A DNA stretch of 64,000 nt from contig CP145410.1 in NCBI GenBank assembly GCA_036867785.1, positions 372,001 to 436,000 of the forward strand, in the 5' to 3' direction. The notes below the pieces were generated by a model that saw nothing but the letters and a program-made list of their open reading frames with translations, was not told where the DNA came from and ran no database searches. This DNA is from Plasmodiophora brassicae. Lineage: Eukaryota > Endomyxa: Phytomyxea > Phytomyxea > Plasmodiophorida. The position numbers and the translations under genes were made by a program. This document shows, one piece after another, positions 10,281-20,730 of this stretch; position 1 is the stretch's first letter, and each line of letters opens with the position of its first letter.

Positions 10281-12387
10281 TTATCGTGGGTTTAAAGATG
10301 GTTTGCGACCTCGCTGAAACAGCGCATCAGCGAATGTAACTGGGCGATTGCCAGCGTGCGATTCAGGGCCCGCCACGGCGAGCGAGAAATTCTGCTCGAC
10401 AAGCTGAGGATCGTCGTCGAGAGCAACAATGTCCTCATCATCAGCCAGAGAAACATTGTCGTCTGCGGCTTCCTGCGGGTTATTATACTCCAAACACGCG
10501 TCGTTGAGGTTCGACGCGGTGACGGTATGCAGCGCGCCTTTGGAAAAGAACGACTCAATTGTCGTCTGCTGTAGAGGCTTATCATCATCCTCGCCGGCCA
10601 ACGAACTCAGCCGTAATCCCATCAGCCGCAGGTGCAGCGGATACAATTGTCGAAGCAGGTGGAGGCCGACTTGTACGATCTCGTCTACACGCCAAATGAA
10701 GCTACGGTATGGAAGTCAGATGGTGCACGAAACGGCATGACGGATTCCTACTGGGGCAAACTCATCGACCTTGACGTGACTTTGAAGTCGACTGATTTAA
10801 CGACTAGTGTCAGAGTCTTGCCTTTGTACTTCCCTCGCAGGTCTTCCACAAGCATGGCAGCAATCTCTCTGAGCTTCCCCTCCAAGTCGACAGAGTGTTT
10901 CAACGAACGAAACGTTCTCGATACGCTGACGCTCTTGCGAGGTTGAAACTCCAGATCGGTTTCGCTGCGCTTGGACCTGCCAATGCCGACCATGACGCGC
11001 ATCAGCCAGTCCAGGGAACGAGGCGAAAACGCTCTCTGTGCCCGGAACACCTGCCGATGCTCCAACATCAGGAAACCGACGCTGCCCAAACGATAACCAC
11101 AGCACGACCGACATGCTGCAAGAACTGACCACATGTGCCCACCCCGATCTCTTTCAGTATCTGTCCAAAGTGCTCTTATCAGCGCTACGCGATGCGCCAG
11201 ACGGCACACTGAACATTACGCGCTCGGTGACTCGCCCGACTCTAGGTATCTTCCGGGTCGGCAGGTCATACATAAATTTGGCAATTGCTTCGCGTGTACT
11301 CTCGAGGCAGAACTGGCCGTTAGGTTTCCCCATATCGGAGCAAATCTAGCAGCATACGTCAGCCAGGTCTCAACAACACACACAATCAACGATTACCTTG
11401 GCAAGCATCTGGTTGCAGGCGATGCCGGCGCTAGCCGTTAATCCTCGTGTCGCTGTGCAGACTCTGTCCCGAATAGCCTGTGCGACCTGCGAACCGGTCA
11501 TGCCGGCATGGTCTGCCAGGTAGTCGGTAACATCAAGGGCCGCCTCGTCCAGCGACCACGACGAGTATTGCGGGTCGTACTCGGCGAATATGGCACGGCA
11601 GCGACTAGCAGCTTCCTTGTACGCGTCGAAATCTGGAAGCAGATCAGCCACGACGAGACACACGCGTACAGCGTCTCTGTCCATACCGTGCTTTACGAAG
11701 ACTAGATCCGGGCAGAGCTTGACAGCAATAAACCCTGGCGCACCACTATCAGAAGATCCCGGGCAAGGGAACGTCCCAGCAAGTACCTGGCATGGCGCTT
11801 CGTACACCGTACTGCCTAGCGACATAGTTCGCCGTCGATATCATCTGCATGCCGCCAACGGCAACTGGTTTCCCAACAAGCGACGGATCGTCCCGCATGG
11901 CAACGGCGGCGAAGAACTGATCCATATCGATATGGATCCAGGTCCTGGAAAGCACGATCCCGTCAATCAGTTGCCGGGCGCGCGCAGTGGCCTCCACCGT
12001 CGCCCGTCGTTCCTCGTCTGGATCAACGTTGACGAACCGCTCCTTGAGCGCCTCCAGCTGAGCAGTGACCCGCTCCGCCTGGCGCTGCTGATTGCGGAAA
12101 TACGCCGAGTCTTTGCTGGCCTCGTAAATCACCTGGTGCGTTCGCTGCACGTCGATCCCGCCCATGCCCGCCTTCTGCCCCGTGAAATGGAATAAATGCT
12201 TATGCGATGTGCCGACATCGTCGCCCAGCGGCCCGTCTGCGTTGTCGTCGTCGTCGCCGCTGCTGCTGCGCGACTCACGGCCATCCGCGTCGGCATCGGC
12301 ACCCATCATCACGCGTGGCCAACGGCGGCAACTCCGATTTCCGCCCAGTCGTCCATCGCTCGCTGCATCACGGTGGCGGGTGGCCAC
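10281..12387 (-). CDS. POLK: DNA polymerase kappa (Y-family, DinB)
   Basis: A translesion DNA polymerase. Seven exons close in phase: 12387-11787, 11734-11687, 11632-11397, 11345-11220, 11172-11113, 11059-10752 and 10701-10281, giving up to 599 aa; the introns are 47-54 nt. It contains the kappa-specific N-clasp ([20 protein letters not shown]), then [15 protein letters not shown] and [14 protein letters not shown] with the catalytic carboxylates. [14 protein letters not shown], the helix-hairpin segment VGRVTER and the little-finger region [10 protein letters not shown] follow, then [12 protein letters not shown]. Directly afterwards comes a PCNA-interacting PIP box, QQTTIESFF. Human POLK instead has long C-terminal ubiquitin-binding zinc fingers; none is present here. 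A later ATG at 12309 is an alternative start. It lies 115 bp downstream of the coiled-coil gene on the same strand. Confidence 0.95.
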
Positions 12388-12501
12388 TGCCAGCTTCTAT
12401 TTCGGTTGACTCAGGGGGCAGCGCCAGCCTACCCATCTGCGCATGACCAGGTGTGCTGGACCAGTGGTTGTATACCCGTCATGTTCATTCGGGCGCAACG
12501 A

Positions 12502-13603
12502 TTATCGCGTCACGCGCTGTCGCTGCGATCGCAGATGCGCGAGTTCCGACTGGGCGTCGTCCAGCTGCTGGAGGATCTCGAGCAGACGTTCGTGGACGGA
12601 TTGCGACGTGCCCTGGTCGAGCTGGTCAATGAGTTTCGCGGACCGGACGGTCAGCTTGCGGACGGAGCTTTCGAGGCGCGATACGCGATCGGGTAGCAGT
12701 GCATGGCGCGCCGGTAACGATGCGTGCGGCTGGCGCGTTTTCGTCTTCCGGCATCGCTGCTTCAGCACCGATTTGCTGTACATCATCAGGAGCTGCTCCA
12801 GGCGGTCGCATCGCGCTTTCAGCAGCTGGCATGCGTCATCGGCCTGCGTTCCTCGTAGGAGCCTGACGATCTCCTCGTCATCCCTGTCGCGATCTTTGGC
12901 GTCGGCAAACCGCGTTGCCGACGTTACGCTGGAAATGGGCAGCGGGGTCGCGCTGGCGATAGGTACGTAGGCGATGGGTACAGGAGTAGGTGACGGCGCC
13001 ATGTAGGCCCGTCTGGAGAGAGCAGGAGGTGGCGAATAATGGACATCAGACGAGTCGGGTTCCGGGTCCGTCTGGGTCCCTGTGGTGTACGATTGCTTCG
13101 GGCGGGACACGTTCGACAGTTCAGCGCGGGACTCATCGAGATTCTGGGATAGTGCTTCAGCTGCCTGAGTACTGGCGTGCAGGCGCGCCTTCAGGTCCTT
13201 GACCTGCCGCTTGCAATCGGCGAGCTCAAGACGCAGACCTGGACGGTTGGTATGAGACGCCGAGTGACAAGAAGGCGCAACAGCTGAGAGGATGTACCGT
13301 CCGCTTCCTTGACCGATCGGTCGAGTTCGTCCAGAGCCGACCGATTATGCGTCGTCAGGCGCTGAACGTCGGCATCATGCGATGCTCGCGATCTTTGCAG
13401 GTCGTCGTGGGCGCGGCGCAGGTCGTCGGCGTACCGGGCGGCATCGCGATCCCGGTCAAGCTGCGCCTCCTTCACCTTCGTCTGCAGCACGCGAAGTGCC
13501 GCAACGGCCGCTGGGCACAACGCACCTGCTCAGCACCATGCAGGCCGCTCCTACGTCGTCGCATCGAACCTTTCGACGAGATCTGGGTCGGCATGCCCAT
13601 CAT
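12502..13603 (-). CDS. Coiled-coil protein of unknown function
   Basis: Three exons join in phase: about 13603-13523, 13475-13308 and 13248-12502. The predicted product is a highly charged alpha-helical protein. A Lys/Arg/Glu-rich coiled coil (KVKEAQLDRDRDAARYADDL) continues through ELADCKRQVKDLKARL. A Pro/Ser-rich linker follows, containing TGTQTDPEP, a signature seen in several centrosomal and basal-body coiled-coil proteins. A second coiled coil reaches the C-terminus (ERLLEILQQLDDAQSELAHL). No catalytic domain is visible. The family cannot be named; a cytoskeletal or centrosomal scaffold is only a guess from composition. It is divergent from the PPR gene, with about 240 bp between the starts. 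Confidence 0.6.
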
Positions 13604-13842
13604 CGTGCTAGCCCAACCCAAGACCCTTGATTATTATCGATGTGGTACGCCCTCCAGATCGCACTCTGCTCCGACCGATTTCCCCCTGCGCTCAGACTTA
13701 GCCAGTTTGAACGTCAGCGTTCAGGGCAGGTGGCACAAAGAACGGGGGGCACGACACGATCGGCTCATTCCCTCCGGCTCCTGCTCTTCGAGCTGGTGGT
13801 TCCCCCAAATTAGATGCTTCGTTGCGGCATAGCGGTGGCGGC

Positions 13843-16206
13843 ATGGTTGGCGCAGGCGTTGCCCGGAGCGCAGGTCGTCGCTTGCGCGCACCACGAGGAG
13901 TCGCGACCCGGGCCAACGCCCAGCACGTGGTAGCATTTAACGGTCAGCGGTGCAGCACGCCGTCCTCCCTGTTCGCGTCGTTCGCCAGGTCGCCCTCGAT
14001 TGGCCTGGCCGTTCGGGTGCTGATGGGCGAGGACGACCCAGATCGCGGATGGAGCGTGTATCAACGCGTCATGCAGGCAGGCGATACGCCTGGGCTTCCG
14101 TTCTTCCAGTCAATGATGATATTCTGCCTGCGCCACGTTCCCGGGAAGGCACCGGACGTCCTCCAGGCGGCATATGCTCGTGGCCTGCCGATCACTGAGA
14201 AGCTCTTCGCCATATTCCTCACCGCTTGTCACAAGACGGACCCGCCGCTCATGCGCCAGGCCCTCGACCTGTACTCGAGATGCGGACCGGTCACCCACGA
14301 TGTCCTCTACAAGCTGGCGAACCTATGCCGAGTCTCAAAGTACCCCGGATCGGCCCTGTTTCTCGTGCCCGTCGCCGTCCGACACGGCGTCGAGTTCTCT
14401 GAAAAGCTTCTGTCCCTGTTCGCCGCTTGCTGCGCCGAATCGGCGTGCCTCGAGGCGGCCGACACCGCAGAACGGCTTCTGAACCTGGTCCACTCGAGGA
14501 CAATCACCCCACACGCCAACTACCAGCTGTATTCGAACCTGATCAAACCGCTGCTAGCACAAGGACGGGTGGATGCAGCGGTGAACGCACACACCCTGAT
14601 GGAATCGATTGGTCTCCCACCGACGGTGCACACGTACACACACGTGCTCGACGCCCTTGCGAAGGCAGGTCGCGTTGCCGATGCCATGTCGCTGTTCCAG
14701 ACCATGGTGAGGCGAAAGATCCCTGTCGCTGTCCCCGTCCTCGCTTGCATGATCGCTGCATGCGGCCGATGTTTCGCTCTAGAGTCGGTCCAAGTTCTCC
14801 ATCGGCACGCTCGGGACAATGACCTTCTTCTTCCTAACGACATTGTCGTGTGCGCGCTGATCCTCGCTTACAGTCGGTGCGGAAGCATCGCCGACGCCGG
14901 GCATGTGTTTCAGTCGCGAATTGCATCATCGAGCGGGGTGCCCCATGAGCAGGTGTTCTCTTTCATGATCAGGTCGTACAGTGAGCATCGCATGATCGAC
15001 GAGCAGGCCAAGGCGTTCGCCCAGATGCAATCCCTTGGAGTGACGCCATCACAGCAGACGTTGACGACAATGGCAACCGACCTGGCCAGATGCGCGCGTA
15101 TCGCTGATGCACTGGCTCTGTTCCCCACCATCACCGACCTGAACGTGCCGCTGTTCACGACCCTGATCAGGTCGGTTCCTGGGCACCACCTTCAAACGTT
15201 GCTTGGCTTCGCACAAGGGAGAGACCTGCTGGCGACCGATGACAACGTTGTCAGTGCGTTCATCATCGCGTTCGCGAACTGTGGTCAGCTTCCCAGAGCG
15301 GAGCACGTGTTCCGCACCCGATGCGTTCACGCCATCCCGAACGTCGCCACGTTCAATGCCATGATCGCAGCGTATGCCCAGTTCGGGTGTTTACCGCAGG
15401 CCATGAAGGCGTTCGCCCACATGAAGGCCGTTGATCTGCGACCTGATGCCATCACGATGACCGGCCTCATCGCATCGTGCTCGCACGCCGGCGACGTCTC
15501 TGTCGCCAGTGCCATCCTGGGCGAATTCTCAGCCGGCATGAAGCTTCGTATCCTGTCCGAGCACATCGCCTGCCTTGTCGACCTGCACGGAAGGATCGGC
15601 GACCTGGACGCCGCTGAACGGATTGCTGCGGCCGCGCCGAACGCCGACTCCCGTTCCTGGATATCAATCCTTCGTGCCTGTGCCCATTGCGGCGACCTGC
15701 AACGCGCTGAGCGGATCTTCGCCCGGATCACATCGATCCCTGGCGCCTGCCCACATCTTCCGCACGCCTACGACCTCATGAAGGCCATGCTCTTCGATGT
15801 CGGGCGGGATTCCGATGCCCGCCAATTGCTGGACGAGATGCAAAGCAAAGGCGTTGCAATCGCCGTCGGTCGCACCAGTTTACATCTCGCTGATGGACTG
15901 AAGGACTTCCAGGCGTCCCCGAGCCCCGGCGTCGACCTCACTGCCCTGCTCGACGACGCTACTACTGAAGGGCGTGACGATGGCGACGTTATACACAGCG
16001 AGGTGCTCGCTGTGGCGCATGCACTGTCTGAATTGCCGCCCAGCGAGCCGATTCGGTTGCTGAACGACGGGCGCGTTTGTCGGGATTGTCACCAGATCCT
16101 GAAGCGCGCCTCGTCGGTCTGCGACCGGGACGTGTTCCTTCGGGAGACGGCCGGCCTGCACCATCATTTCCGGAGCGGCGCCTGCTCGTGTGGCGACTAC
16201 TGGTAG
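13843..16206 (+). CDS. Mitochondrial PPR protein with DYW-like C-terminus
   Basis: An intronless gene of 787 aa. The chosen ATG (13843) opens an Arg/Ala-rich leader without acidic residues, a likely mitochondrial presequence. Degenerate 31-36 residue pentatricopeptide repeats fill residues about 60-650, for example VATFNAMIAAYAQFGCLPQA and TVHTYTHVLDALAKAGRVAD. The C-terminus holds the second half of a DYW deaminase domain: the zinc-ligand motif HSEVLAVAHAL near residue 717, CRDCH near 745, and the terminal CSCGDYW. In plants, DYW domains perform C-to-U editing of organellar RNA, with repeats reading the site base by base. The upstream PG-box and first part of the domain are short and poorly conserved here. 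It could therefore be a compact active deaminase or a remnant. Mitochondrial C-to-U editing in this organism is the natural inference. Confidence 0.9.
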   Translation: MVGAGVARSAGRRLRAPRGVATRANAQHVVAFNGQRCSTPSSLFASFARSPSIGLAVRVLMGEDDPDRGWSVYQRVMQAGDTPGLPFFQSMMIFCLRHVPGKAPDVLQAAYARGLPITEKLFAIFLTACHKTDPPLMRQALDLYSRCGPVTHDVLYKLANLCRVSKYPGSALFLVPVAVRHGVEFSEKLLSLFAACCAESACLEAADTAERLLNLVHSRTITPHANYQLYSNLIKPLLAQGRVDAAVNAHTLMESIGLPPTVHTYTHVLDALAKAGRVADAMSLFQTMVRRKIPVAVPVLACMIAACGRCFALESVQVLHRHARDNDLLLPNDIVVCALILAYSRCGSIADAGHVFQSRIASSSGVPHEQVFSFMIRSYSEHRMIDEQAKAFAQMQSLGVTPSQQTLTTMATDLARCARIADALALFPTITDLNVPLFTTLIRSVPGHHLQTLLGFAQGRDLLATDDNVVSAFIIAFANCGQLPRAEHVFRTRCVHAIPNVATFNAMIAAYAQFGCLPQAMKAFAHMKAVDLRPDAITMTGLIASCSHAGDVSVASAILGEFSAGMKLRILSEHIACLVDLHGRIGDLDAAERIAAAAPNADSRSWISILRACAHCGDLQRAERIFARITSIPGACPHLPHAYDLMKAMLFDVGRDSDARQLLDEMQSKGVAIAVGRTSLHLADGLKDFQASPSPGVDLTALLDDATTEGRDDGDVIHSEVLAVAHALSELPPSEPIRLLNDGRVCRDCHQILKRASSVCDRDVFLRETAGLHHHFRSGACSCGDYW

Positions 16207-16355
16207 TATCGTTAACGTAAGATCGCGCCCGCGCCCGTGCCTGTATCCTATTAAAACGGGGGTAGGTGATCGGTCGATGGGGTACCCTTGAGCACTGACC
16301 TCTCTGTATGTGGCGTGTGGTGCCGGTCGACGCCTAGATTGAGTCGCGGGCGCCG

Positions 16356-19300
16356 ATGCCTTCCGCTGATGACAAGGACGACCAGCACGGTCCGTCCCTG
16401 CAGCACGACCATCATCGTCAACAGCAACCATCGCCCCAGGCAGCGGCCGGCGATGGCGCCGAATCCGTGTACGACGACATCTCCAGCGCGTTCGTCGACG
16501 AGATCTTCCGGGCGCGATGCGATGACCTGGGCATCGCACCGTCCCCCGAGGCGTTCCGCCGCTTCGAGACCGTCCTGAAGCGGAAAGTCGTCGACACGAC
16601 GTTCGACATGGCGCAGAACGGGATGGGCCCGGCGTCGGCCGCGTGCATATCGAAGTGGCTGGCCGGCGACGACCTGTTCGACCGGGTCGACCTGTCGCGG
16701 AACGCCATCGGCAACGCGGGTGCCGCCCATGTCGCCGACCTGGTCCGTGCCAACCCGAACCTGACGTCGCTGACGCTTCGGTCGAACGACATCACGGCCA
16801 GCGGTGTCGTCGACCTGGCCGGCGCCCTTTCGACGTCCACGACCATGACGTCGCTGGATCTGTCATCGGACACGGGCTTCCAGAAGAACACGTTGGGCGA
16901 TCGAGGCGCGCAGGCCTTGTCGCAGGCCATCGCCGCCTGCCCGACGTTAACGTCGGTCTCTCTCGGCAACGTCGGGTCGGCCGGCCTGGCCCACGTCTCG
17001 CAAGCCTGCATGGCACGAGTCCAGCACCTGGACCTTCGCGCCAACAACATCGGGGACGACGCGTGTGCGGCCGTGCTCGCACCGCTGGCATCGTCCGCCG
17101 CTCTCACGCACCTGAACCTGTCCAGGAACGCGCTGACCGACGTCGTCACGCCGGCGATCGTGTCCCTGCTGTCGACATCGTCGTCGTCGCTTCGCCACCT
17201 GGATCTATCGCATAACGGGTTGTCGCGCGCGTTCGCCCTCGGCGTGCGTTCCGTGCTCGAGACGCCCGACACGGCCCGCCTGCAGACGCTGATTCTGGAT
17301 GGGAACGCGCGGCTCGGGCAAGGCAAGGGCCACACGCCCCTGATCCAGGGGTGCATGCGCCACCCCTGGCTGACGACGTTGTCGCTGGTGCGCTGTGCGG
17401 TCAAGGACTGCTCGACGATCGCCCAGATGCTGAAGGAGAACACGGTCCTGCAACGCCTGTACCTGGCGCAGAACGCCATCGACGACGACGACGCCGTCGG
17501 GATCGGCAAGGCGCTGGCTGGCAATGCGGCGCTCGTCGTCCTGGACCTCAGCGAGAATTCCGTTGGGGACGCGGCCGGGGTCGCCATTGCGGACGGCCTG
17601 TCGACGAACACGACGCTGCAGGAGCTCGTCCTGAAAGACAACTCGCTGACGGACGTGACGGCGACGGCCATCCTGGCAGCGATCCGGTCGCCATCGGCGG
17701 CGTCGTCCCTGAACAGGCTGTCGCTGCGGTTGAACAGCGTGTCGCTGAAGGTGTGGGTGGACCTGGAGGCGGCGCTTCGCGCCAACCGGAACAACCTTCG
17801 CCAGCACATGATTGTCGAGTACCACGGGCAGCTGGCCGACCTGCAGCATCGGGAACGCCAGGCCCGGGAGCGCGTCGAGGCGCTCAGGGCGGAGCTGTCG
17901 GCGCGATCGGCCGCCGACGTCCGCGCCGAGGTCGACGAGGCGCGCGACACGCTGCCGGCGTTCAAGGACGACGAGGAGCGCCAGACGAGGGAGATGCGCG
18001 AGCACGTCCTGCAGGGCAGCAACCGGTGCCGGGCGGCGATCAAGGATGCGACGGCGGCGAAGGACGCGCTGGAGAGCGAGTATCGCCGGGCGTACCGCGC
18101 GTTCGTGTCGCAGTCGCACAAGCTGGACCTGAAGGTCGGCAGCGAGCAGCGCAAGAAGGGCAACGCGTTCCGGGCGCTGCGCAAGCTCCAGAAGGCGGTG
18201 GCGGAGCAGAGCGCGGTCGTTCGGGAGCGGACGCTCCTGCAGCGCGCCCTGGAGCAGCAGTTGCAGGACGAGAGGGACGCGTCGCGGTGGCTGCAGGACG
18301 CCGTCCAGAAGTGGACGGCGAAGATCGAGAAGCTGACGGGGCAGATCACGCTGGAGTACTCGCAGGGCATCCAGACGTACCTGGAGATGCTGGTGCCGGC
18401 GCCGGCCAAGACGACCCGGGTCAAGGCGCGGTGGCAGCGCGTCCGGGAGAAGCGCATGCAGCTGCTGGTCGAGTTCAACGCCGCCGCCTTCATGGCCTGG
18501 TTCCTGGACCCGGCCCGGCCCGCGCCGAACCGCCGGACCGCCTGGCGCGCCGTCGCCGACGCCAACGACCCGAACGCCGGCTACGTCCTGCACGTCAAGG
18601 TGGTGACGAGCGCGGCGGCGCTGGACGCGGGCCGGGCCAAGACGATCCACGCGTCCCACTCGGTCTACTCGATGGCCCTGCACGGCATGGGCCAGCTGAG
18701 CACGATCCTGGTCGCCCTGCACGACCCGGCGCTGGCCACCGAGTTCCGCACCGTCCGCACCGACGTGTCGCACGTCGTCCTGCGCGCCGCCGGCCACGTC
18801 AAGATCGACGACCTGCGCGGCATGATCGCCGGCAAGATCGGCGTCGACGAGGCCGACATCAGCGGCCTGTACCACACGGTCAACCATGCGGGCGGGTGGC
18901 GCGCCGGTGCACGCCGCCTGTCGCGCCGGCGCGCCTCCCTCCACGCCGACGACACCGGCACGGATTCGTCCGACCTCACCGACGACAACGACGACGACGA
19001 CGATGAGGACAACGGCGAGGCGGCGGGCAGTGCCCAGCAGGCGCCCGTCGCGTCGGCCGCGCCGGCGAGCAAGAAGGCGCGCAGGAAGCGGGGCAAGGTT
19101 GTGACCGAGGTGCGGGTGCCCAGTGCGGCGCCGGCGCGGCACGGGACGGCGCTCGAGGAGGTGCAGAACATGTTCCCCGATCCCGAGTCCGATGACGACG
19201 ACGACTCCGACGACGACGACGACGATGGCGGCAACGACGACGACGACGGCGGTAGTGGGCCGCCCGCGCATCGGCGTCAACGTCGCGCCCGATCGGGACG

Positions 19301-20636
19301 CGCTGCGACCCCGGCCCTGCAACGACCCACGCTGGCGTCGCAACGTCGCGGGTCGGATCCGGCGACGGCGCCGACGCCGACGTCGGCGCCGCCCGCCGCC
19401 CGAAGGCATTCGCTGCCGCCCGAGACGGACAAGGCGACGCGGCGGCGGTACGCCGACCTGATGACGTGGTCGTACCATCACTCGCCGATGATCATGATCG
19501 AGCGGCGGCCGCTGGCGCCCGTGGAGACGGGCGGCGGCGCTCGGCCGGACGCGTCGGGCGGTGCTGCTGCGGCTGCTGCTGACGGCGGCGGGGCGGGCGA
19601 CGTCGAGACGCGGCTGCGGTCGGAGCTGGTCACCGCCGAATCGACGCTGGGCCCGATGCACCCGGCCGTGTCGACGACGCTGACGTTCATGGGCGCGTAC
19701 TACTCGCAGATGCATCTGTGGGCGGAGGCGGAGGCGGCGTACCTGCGGGCGTTGCACATCCGGGAGAAGGCGTTCGGCAGGCGGCACCCGCACGTGGCCA
19801 CCGTCCTGCACAGCCTGGCGCAGGTCTACGCCGAGCAGCCCGAGCGCCTCGAGATGGCCGAGCCGTTCCTCGTTCGGGCGATCGCCGTGCGGGAGAAGAC
19901 GCTGGGCCGGCAGAACCCGATCGTGGCGGACAGCCTGACGAGCCTCGGGCGCCTGTACGAGCGCATCGTCCGGTGGCAGGATCGGGCCGAGCCGCTGTTC
20001 GTCCGGTCGTTGACGATCCGGGAGCGGATCTATGGCAAGCGGCACGCGCTCGTGCTCGAGTCCCTGCAGGACCTCGCCCGCGTCTACGAGCGCAAGCAGC
20101 GGCAGTTGAGGAGGCAGCATGAGCATTCCGGTGATGACGACGGGGAAGCGCACGACGGCAACGACCATGGCAACAACGACGACGGCGACGACGACCTGCT
20201 GCCAATCCAGCAGAGGGCAATGGGCGCGCGCCCCCGCGTCCAAGTGTCCAAGCCGGCGCCGTTGGTGTCGGCCACGATGGGCGACCTGAACCCGGCATAC
20301 AAGCTGGACTCGGAGGAAGGGTCGCCGACGATCTACAGGAACACGCTGCGGCCCGCGTTCAGGCCTGTGTCGTTGCGGGTGCACGGCACCACGTCGCAGC
20401 AGGACCGGGCGTCGGCGTACCCGGACGGCGTCCACAGCCACAGCACGCTGGACTTCTCGGATGCGGGCGCCGGTGCCGATGCCACGCCCTGGATCACGAA
20501 GCGGCGCCTGCTGAACGTCAAACCCTGGAACAAGCTGGTCCACACGCAGACGCCGCCCTCGTACACGCTGCCGCGCGTCCAGTTCCAGGGCGGCGGCCCG
20601 CTGTCCTTGCTGAAATCGAACGCATCACAACCATAA
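16356..20636 (+). CDS. Giant LRR / coiled-coil / kinesin-light-chain-type TPR protein
   Basis: A single uninterrupted frame of 1426 aa with strong GC-rich codon bias. Residues about 105-485 are ribonuclease-inhibitor-type leucine-rich repeats (LTSLTLRSNDITASG, LQRLYLAQNAIDDDDA and others). Residues about 487-670 are an Arg/Glu-rich coiled coil. A globular region (about 690-850) of no recognised family follows. Two Asp/Glu-rich, Ala/Arg-rich disordered stretches follow (about 875 and 945-960). Residues about 1120-1250 contain three 42-residue TPRs of the kinesin-light-chain type (AYLRALHIREKAFGRRHPHV and relatives), then a Pro/Ser tail. LRR-plus-TPR multidomain scaffolds are common in protists. 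A role in protein assembly or immune-like sensing cannot be decided. It has no intron, unlike most neighbours. It is convergent with the golgin gene, 94 bp away. Confidence 0.9.
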   Translation: MPSADDKDDQHGPSLQHDHHRQQQPSPQAAAGDGAESVYDDISSAFVDEIFRARCDDLGIAPSPEAFRRFETVLKRKVVDTTFDMAQNGMGPASAACISKWLAGDDLFDRVDLSRNAIGNAGAAHVADLVRANPNLTSLTLRSNDITASGVVDLAGALSTSTTMTSLDLSSDTGFQKNTLGDRGAQALSQAIAACPTLTSVSLGNVGSAGLAHVSQACMARVQHLDLRANNIGDDACAAVLAPLASSAALTHLNLSRNALTDVVTPAIVSLLSTSSSSLRHLDLSHNGLSRAFALGVRSVLETPDTARLQTLILDGNARLGQGKGHTPLIQGCMRHPWLTTLSLVRCAVKDCSTIAQMLKENTVLQRLYLAQNAIDDDDAVGIGKALAGNAALVVLDLSENSVGDAAGVAIADGLSTNTTLQELVLKDNSLTDVTATAILAAIRSPSAASSLNRLSLRLNSVSLKVWVDLEAALRANRNNLRQHMIVEYHGQLADLQHRERQARERVEALRAELSARSAADVRAEVDEARDTLPAFKDDEERQTREMREHVLQGSNRCRAAIKDATAAKDALESEYRRAYRAFVSQSHKLDLKVGSEQRKKGNAFRALRKLQKAVAEQSAVVRERTLLQRALEQQLQDERDASRWLQDAVQKWTAKIEKLTGQITLEYSQGIQTYLEMLVPAPAKTTRVKARWQRVREKRMQLLVEFNAAAFMAWFLDPARPAPNRRTAWRAVADANDPNAGYVLHVKVVTSAAALDAGRAKTIHASHSVYSMALHGMGQLSTILVALHDPALATEFRTVRTDVSHVVLRAAGHVKIDDLRGMIAGKIGVDEADISGLYHTVNHAGGWRAGARRLSRRRASLHADDTGTDSSDLTDDNDDDDDEDNGEAAGSAQQAPVASAAPASKKARRKRGKVVTEVRVPSAAPARHGTALEEVQNMFPDPESDDDDDSDDDDDDGGNDDDDGGSGPPAHRRQRRARSGRAATPALQRPTLASQRRGSDPATAPTPTSAPPAARRHSLPPETDKATRRRYADLMTWSYHHSPMIMIERRPLAPVETGGGARPDASGGAAAAAADGGGAGDVETRLRSELVTAESTLGPMHPAVSTTLTFMGAYYSQMHLWAEAEAAYLRALHIREKAFGRRHPHVATVLHSLAQVYAEQPERLEMAEPFLVRAIAVREKTLGRQNPIVADSLTSLGRLYERIVRWQDRAEPLFVRSLTIRERIYGKRHALVLESLQDLARVYERKQRQLRRQHEHSGDDDGEAHDGNDHGNNDDGDDDLLPIQQRAMGARPRVQVSKPAPLVSATMGDLNPAYKLDSEEGSPTIYRNTLRPAFRPVSLRVHGTTSQQDRASAYPDGVHSHSTLDFSDAGAGADATPWITKRRLLNVKPWNKLVHTQTPPSYTLPRVQFQGGGPLSLLKSNASQP

Positions 20637-20730
20637 TGCAGTTATTATTACTGGGTCGTCGTCGTCGTTCCCCACACATAGGTATACACACACACGTTCT
20701 AGATAGGTGTCGGGTCGCAGGTCCCTTGTG

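Noticed and set aside
16418-18565. A 715-codon minus-strand frame rich in Ser/Arg/Ala
   Set aside because: Shadow of the same LRR gene, with no homology and low-complexity composition.
17351-19006. A 551-codon plus-strand frame rich in Gly/Ala/Arg
   Set aside because: An overlapping alternative frame inside the LRR/TPR gene, with no recognisable motifs.
17205-20543. Very long open frame (about 1112 codons) on the minus strand opposite the LRR/TPR gene
   Set aside because: It is antisense to a gene with clear repeats. The composition is Arg/Val/Gln/His-rich nonsense, created by the high-GC codon bias and Asp codon runs of the plus strand.
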